Assembly (NCBI GenBank): GCA_900473045.1
Contig: UCKS01000032.1
Coordinates: forward strand, 24,582-88,581
DNA from: Hyphomicrobiales bacterium
GTDB lineage: Bacteria > Pseudomonadota > Alphaproteobacteria > Rhizobiales > Rhizobiaceae
Length of the DNA stretch: 64,000 nucleotides
Direction of reading: 5' to 3'
A program made the position numbers and the translations under genes. Position 1 is the stretch's first letter. Every line of letters begins with the position of its first letter. This document shows positions 62,045 to 64,000 of the stretch, piece after piece. The notes under the pieces are model-generated. The model did not search any database. It saw only the letters and a list, made by a program, of their open reading frames with translations, and had not been told where the DNA came from.

Positions 62045-62443
62045 ATGGAAATCAAAGCCAGTGGATCACGTCCGTCGGTTCGTCCGTCGGCAGAATATTT
62101 TACCGGCAGCGTGCGGCAGGACCCGATACATGATGCGCCAGAGCCCGCACGGATCCGCTGCGTGTCCGTCACCTTCGAGCCGGGCGCCCGTACCGCCTGG
62201 CACACCCATCCGCTCGGTCAGACATTGATCATCACCGCAGGTAGCGGCCTGGCGCAGGCCTGGGGCGAGCCGGTGCGCGACATCAGGGCTGGGGATACCG
62301 TCTGGTTTGCACCGGGTGAAAAACACTGGCACGGCGCCACGGCCACGACCGGCATGACCCATATCGCCATCCAGGAGGCGCTTGACGGCAAGGCGGTCGA
62401 TTGGATGGAACTGGTCAGCGACGAACAATATCGAATAAAATAG
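62045..62443 (+). CDS. Cupin-domain protein, (R)-mandelonitrile-lyase/ChrR-like small cupin
   Basis: 132 aa single-barrel cupin: [20 protein letters not shown], then [20 protein letters not shown] and [20 protein letters not shown]. The two His pairs and Glu/Gln make a metal site. Small cupins of this type are often near AhpD-like carboxymuconolactone decarboxylases; none is next door here. Start ATG at 62045 follows AGGGAG. Substrate unknown. Confidence 0.8.
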   Translation: MEIKASGSRPSVRPSAEYFTGSVRQDPIHDAPEPARIRCVSVTFEPGARTAWHTHPLGQTLIITAGSGLAQAWGEPVRDIRAGDTVWFAPGEKHWHGATATTGMTHIAIQEALDGKAVDWMELVSDEQYRIK

Positions 62444-62587
62444 CCCTCCGGCGGGCACTGGATAAATGTGGGCCAATGATTCTTGCCGTTTGCGCGTTGC
62501 AATAGGCGGGTGAACACCGATATCTGAGGACGAAGGTTTACGTCTCGGCAGCATGTGCCCACAGACTGCCGCTTAAGGGTTTTGCCG

Positions 62588-62962
62588 ATGAACAATTTTC
62601 ATGTTGGACAAAAGGTCGTCTGTATCGACGACAAGTTCAAGAACGTCTCGATCGATCAGGGTATCCGCAAAGGGCAGATCTACACGATTCGCTGGGTCGG
62701 CCCCTATAGTCATTACATCGACGGCGACTTCATCGGTGTGAAACTGGCGGAAATCGACAGGGGAAATGACGATGGCCCGGAAGGCTATGGCGCAGCCGAT
62801 ATGCCCTTTCGTGCAACGCGCTTCCGCCCGCTGCTGAAGGACCGCCTGTCGGCATTGAAAAACCTGCTGGCGCCGACGCCGAAGGGTGAAAAGCCCTACT
62901 CACCGGACGCTCCGGAGGAGCCCAAGCGCAAGGCGCCGGCCCGGAAAAAGGAAGAGGTCTAA
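62588..62962 (+). CDS. Hypothetical basic-tailed protein (124 aa)
   Basis: MNNFHVGQKVVCIDDKFKNV begins a small SH3/KOW-like beta domain (about 1-75; TIRWVGPYSHYIDGDFIGVK), followed by a Lys/Pro/Glu-rich tail (about 95-124) ending PARKKEEV. I recognise the first half as a phage/rhizobial protein type of unknown function. Start at 62588 has AAGGG upstream; the 62555 start is rejected because it lacks a site. A GC-rich hairpin follows. Confidence 0.6.
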   Translation: MNNFHVGQKVVCIDDKFKNVSIDQGIRKGQIYTIRWVGPYSHYIDGDFIGVKLAEIDRGNDDGPEGYGAADMPFRATRFRPLLKDRLSALKNLLAPTPKGEKPYSPDAPEEPKRKAPARKKEEV

Positions 62963-62970
62963 TCGAAACG

Positions 62971-63002
62971 AGCCCCGTGCGTCATGAATGGCGCACGGGG
63001 CT
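62971..63002. terminator. Bidirectional hairpin between convergent genes
   Basis: AGCCCCGTGCG (62971-62981) pairs with CGCACGGGGCT (62992-63002). A T tract is missing on the plus side, so efficiency is uncertain. Confidence 0.55.
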
Positions 63003-63052
63003 GTGTTCTTCTGGTTCTCCTGCATAAAAGCTGTACGCTAACGCTGGCCGGG

Positions 63053-63310
63053 TCAGTTCGGATCGATGATCTGATGCCTGCGCACCAGCCGCAGGGAACG
63101 GTCAGGCTGGATGATATAGGTTTCCTCGGCACGTTTGCCGTATTGGTCATTCAACTGGTGATGAACCACACTGCCGACGGGAGCCTTGATCAGCTTGGTC
63201 TTCGGTTGGCCGCCATAGGTGATGCTGCCGGGGATAGGGCTTATTTCAGGCATTGCGCTACAGGCGGCAAGACCTGCGGCAAGAACTGCTGCCAGAATTG
63301 CTTTTTTCAT
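63053..63310 (-). CDS. Small lipoprotein (85 aa)
   Basis: MKKAILAAVLAAGLAACSAM is a lipoprotein signal with lipobox LAAC. The mature part has a short hydrophilic beta-rich segment (KAPVGSVVHHQLNDQYGKRA; LRLVRRHQIIDPN). AAGGGGAAA precedes the ATG at 63310. No family recognised; small lipoproteins with this 'PGSI.YGGQP..K' look are common in Rhizobiales envelopes. Confidence 0.65.
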   Translation of the reverse strand: MKKAILAAVLAAGLAACSAMPEISPIPGSITYGGQPKTKLIKAPVGSVVHHQLNDQYGKRAEETYIIQPDRSLRLVRRHQIIDPN

Positions 63311-63504
63311 GTGGCATTTCCCCTTCACCGTCGATCGCCAGTCCTTGCTCTCTGTTCTATCGAGCTGGATCGGTTGGCTTTTTCGCTCGCAGACAAATGG
63401 CAACGCCTTGGCCATATGACAAGAGCCATCAATGCTGCTGTTTAAGAAAGCGCGCAAAAACACTGGAGACAGCGTTGATAAGGCCAGTTTTAGGATGGAG
63501 AAAA

Positions 63505-63581
63505 ATGGTGGGCGATGACGGACTCGAACCGCCGACATCCTCGGTGTAAACGAGGCGCTCTACCAACTGAGCTAATCGCCC
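63505..63581 (-). tRNA. tRNA-Val (UAC anticodon)
   Basis: On the minus strand: acceptor GGGCGAT with ATCGCCC, D arm TTAGCTCAGTTGGTAGAGC, anticodon stem CCTCG/CGAGG with loop TTTACAC giving TAC, T arm GGCGGTTCGAGTCCGTC, discriminator A and encoded CCA. Standard 74 bases plus CCA. Confidence 0.95.
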
Positions 63582-63985
63582 GTCGCGAAGCAGAAGCAAT
63601 GTCTGCCGCGTCGGTGGCCGTGATCTATGCGTATCGGCAGAAAACCGCAAGAGCCGATTGGAAGATTTTTTCGATTTTTTTGCAAAGCCCATGAACGCTG
63701 GTTGTCGCCTGACAAATCGGATGTGGAAAAGCGGCGGGGTCATGATGGATGGGAAAGGGAAGGGCTGCGCGGGCAAATTATGCTGCAGGGGGAAGTGCTT
63801 CCCCGGCATGCCCAGAATTTCGAGGGTGCTTTTTCATGCCTGTGGAAACAATTCGATGGCTGTCACGGTTTTGTCTCCAAACCTGCTTGACACCCAAAGA
63901 CGAACCTCGTAGTTAGCCGCTCATCGAAACGGCCTAGCCGGTTCGAGCGGATGCAAAAACATCTGGACGACTTGAAATGAAATGC
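63582..63985. other. Intergenic stretch between tRNA genes, about 400 bases
   Basis: No gene is convincing. Frames on the plus strand (63627-63890, 63658-63912) have weak starts and composition unlike neighbours. The region holds promoters for the flanking tRNA genes. Confidence 0.4.
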
Positions 63986-64000
63986 GCGGGTGTAGCTCAG
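63986..64000 (+). tRNA. Start of a tRNA gene, probably tRNA-Gly, cut by window edge
   Basis: The last 15 bases, GCGGGTGTAGCTCAG, match the 5' acceptor and D-arm start of a tRNA. GCGGG with GTAGCTCAG is most like a rhizobial tRNA-Gly, but the anticodon lies outside the window. Confidence 0.6.

Noticed and set aside
63627..63912. Plus-strand frames near the right tRNA gene
   Set aside because: Weak starts, atypical composition, and they lie between two tRNA genes.

Overview
The window looks like a chromosome segment of a Rhizobiaceae bacterium (Rhizobium/Agrobacterium/Allorhizobium type). Supporting signs are the clpP-clpX-lon-hupB block, a DUF982 protein, the rplM-rpsI / phhA / speB / argC neighbourhood, a unipolar-adhesin-like polysaccharide locus and LexA-type GAAC-N7-GAAC boxes. 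I assign the genus from gene content and style only, not from a search.

Region 1 (about 1-13,450) is accessory DNA, most likely one edge of a prophage or integrative element. It holds a lysis cassette (GH108 endolysin, overlapping spanin-like genes, a membrane protein), a Panacea (DUF4065) gene paired with a membrane protein, a leftward block of regulators (XRE, winged-helix, HTH) with two paralogous proteins of unknown function, and many very small genes separated by strong, mutually similar terminator hairpins. Two promoters carry exact alphaproteobacterial LexA boxes; one drives a two-gene operon of unknown function. An AlpA/excisionase-like gene lies next to the 3' end of a tRNA-Pro(GGG), which fits a tRNA-targeted insertion. 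No integrase and no second att copy are inside the window.

Region 2 (13.7-25.1 kb) is an envelope polysaccharide locus: glycosyltransferases, a Wzy/ligase-like membrane protein, a polyprenyl-phosphate hexose-1-phosphate transferase, a Wza-like lipoprotein, a divergent Wzc-like protein with a degenerate kinase P-loop, a CelD/BcsL-like acyltransferase and a hexapeptide acetyltransferase.

Region 3 (25-37.8 kb) is core metabolism: phosphoesterase, heme A synthase with a DUF2842 partner, TauE/SafE exporter, argC, agmatinase, phenylalanine hydroxylase with a divergent Lrp-type regulator, ribosomal proteins L13 and S9, thioesterase, enoyl-CoA hydratase, a YefM-YoeB toxin-antitoxin module with its twin TGTACA operator, a DMT transporter, a CoA-binding protein and metY.

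Region 4 (37.9-45.5 kb) is a leftward stress/detoxification unit read from a MarR regulator with a four-cysteine tail, through a small exported-type peptide, a frameshifted AhpD-like gene, a thioredoxin-like protein, a class-I amidotransferase and a MOSC protein, to flavohemoglobin. A cupin lies divergently and a membrane protein/P450 pair follows.

Region 5 (45.7-64 kb) has an EEP hydrolase/phospholipase D pair, clpP, clpX, lon, hupB, a secreted phytase-like protein, a MarR regulator, a YhaO/YhaN (SbcCD-like) DNA-repair pair, a cupin, two small proteins, tRNA-Val(UAC) and the start of another tRNA, probably Gly.
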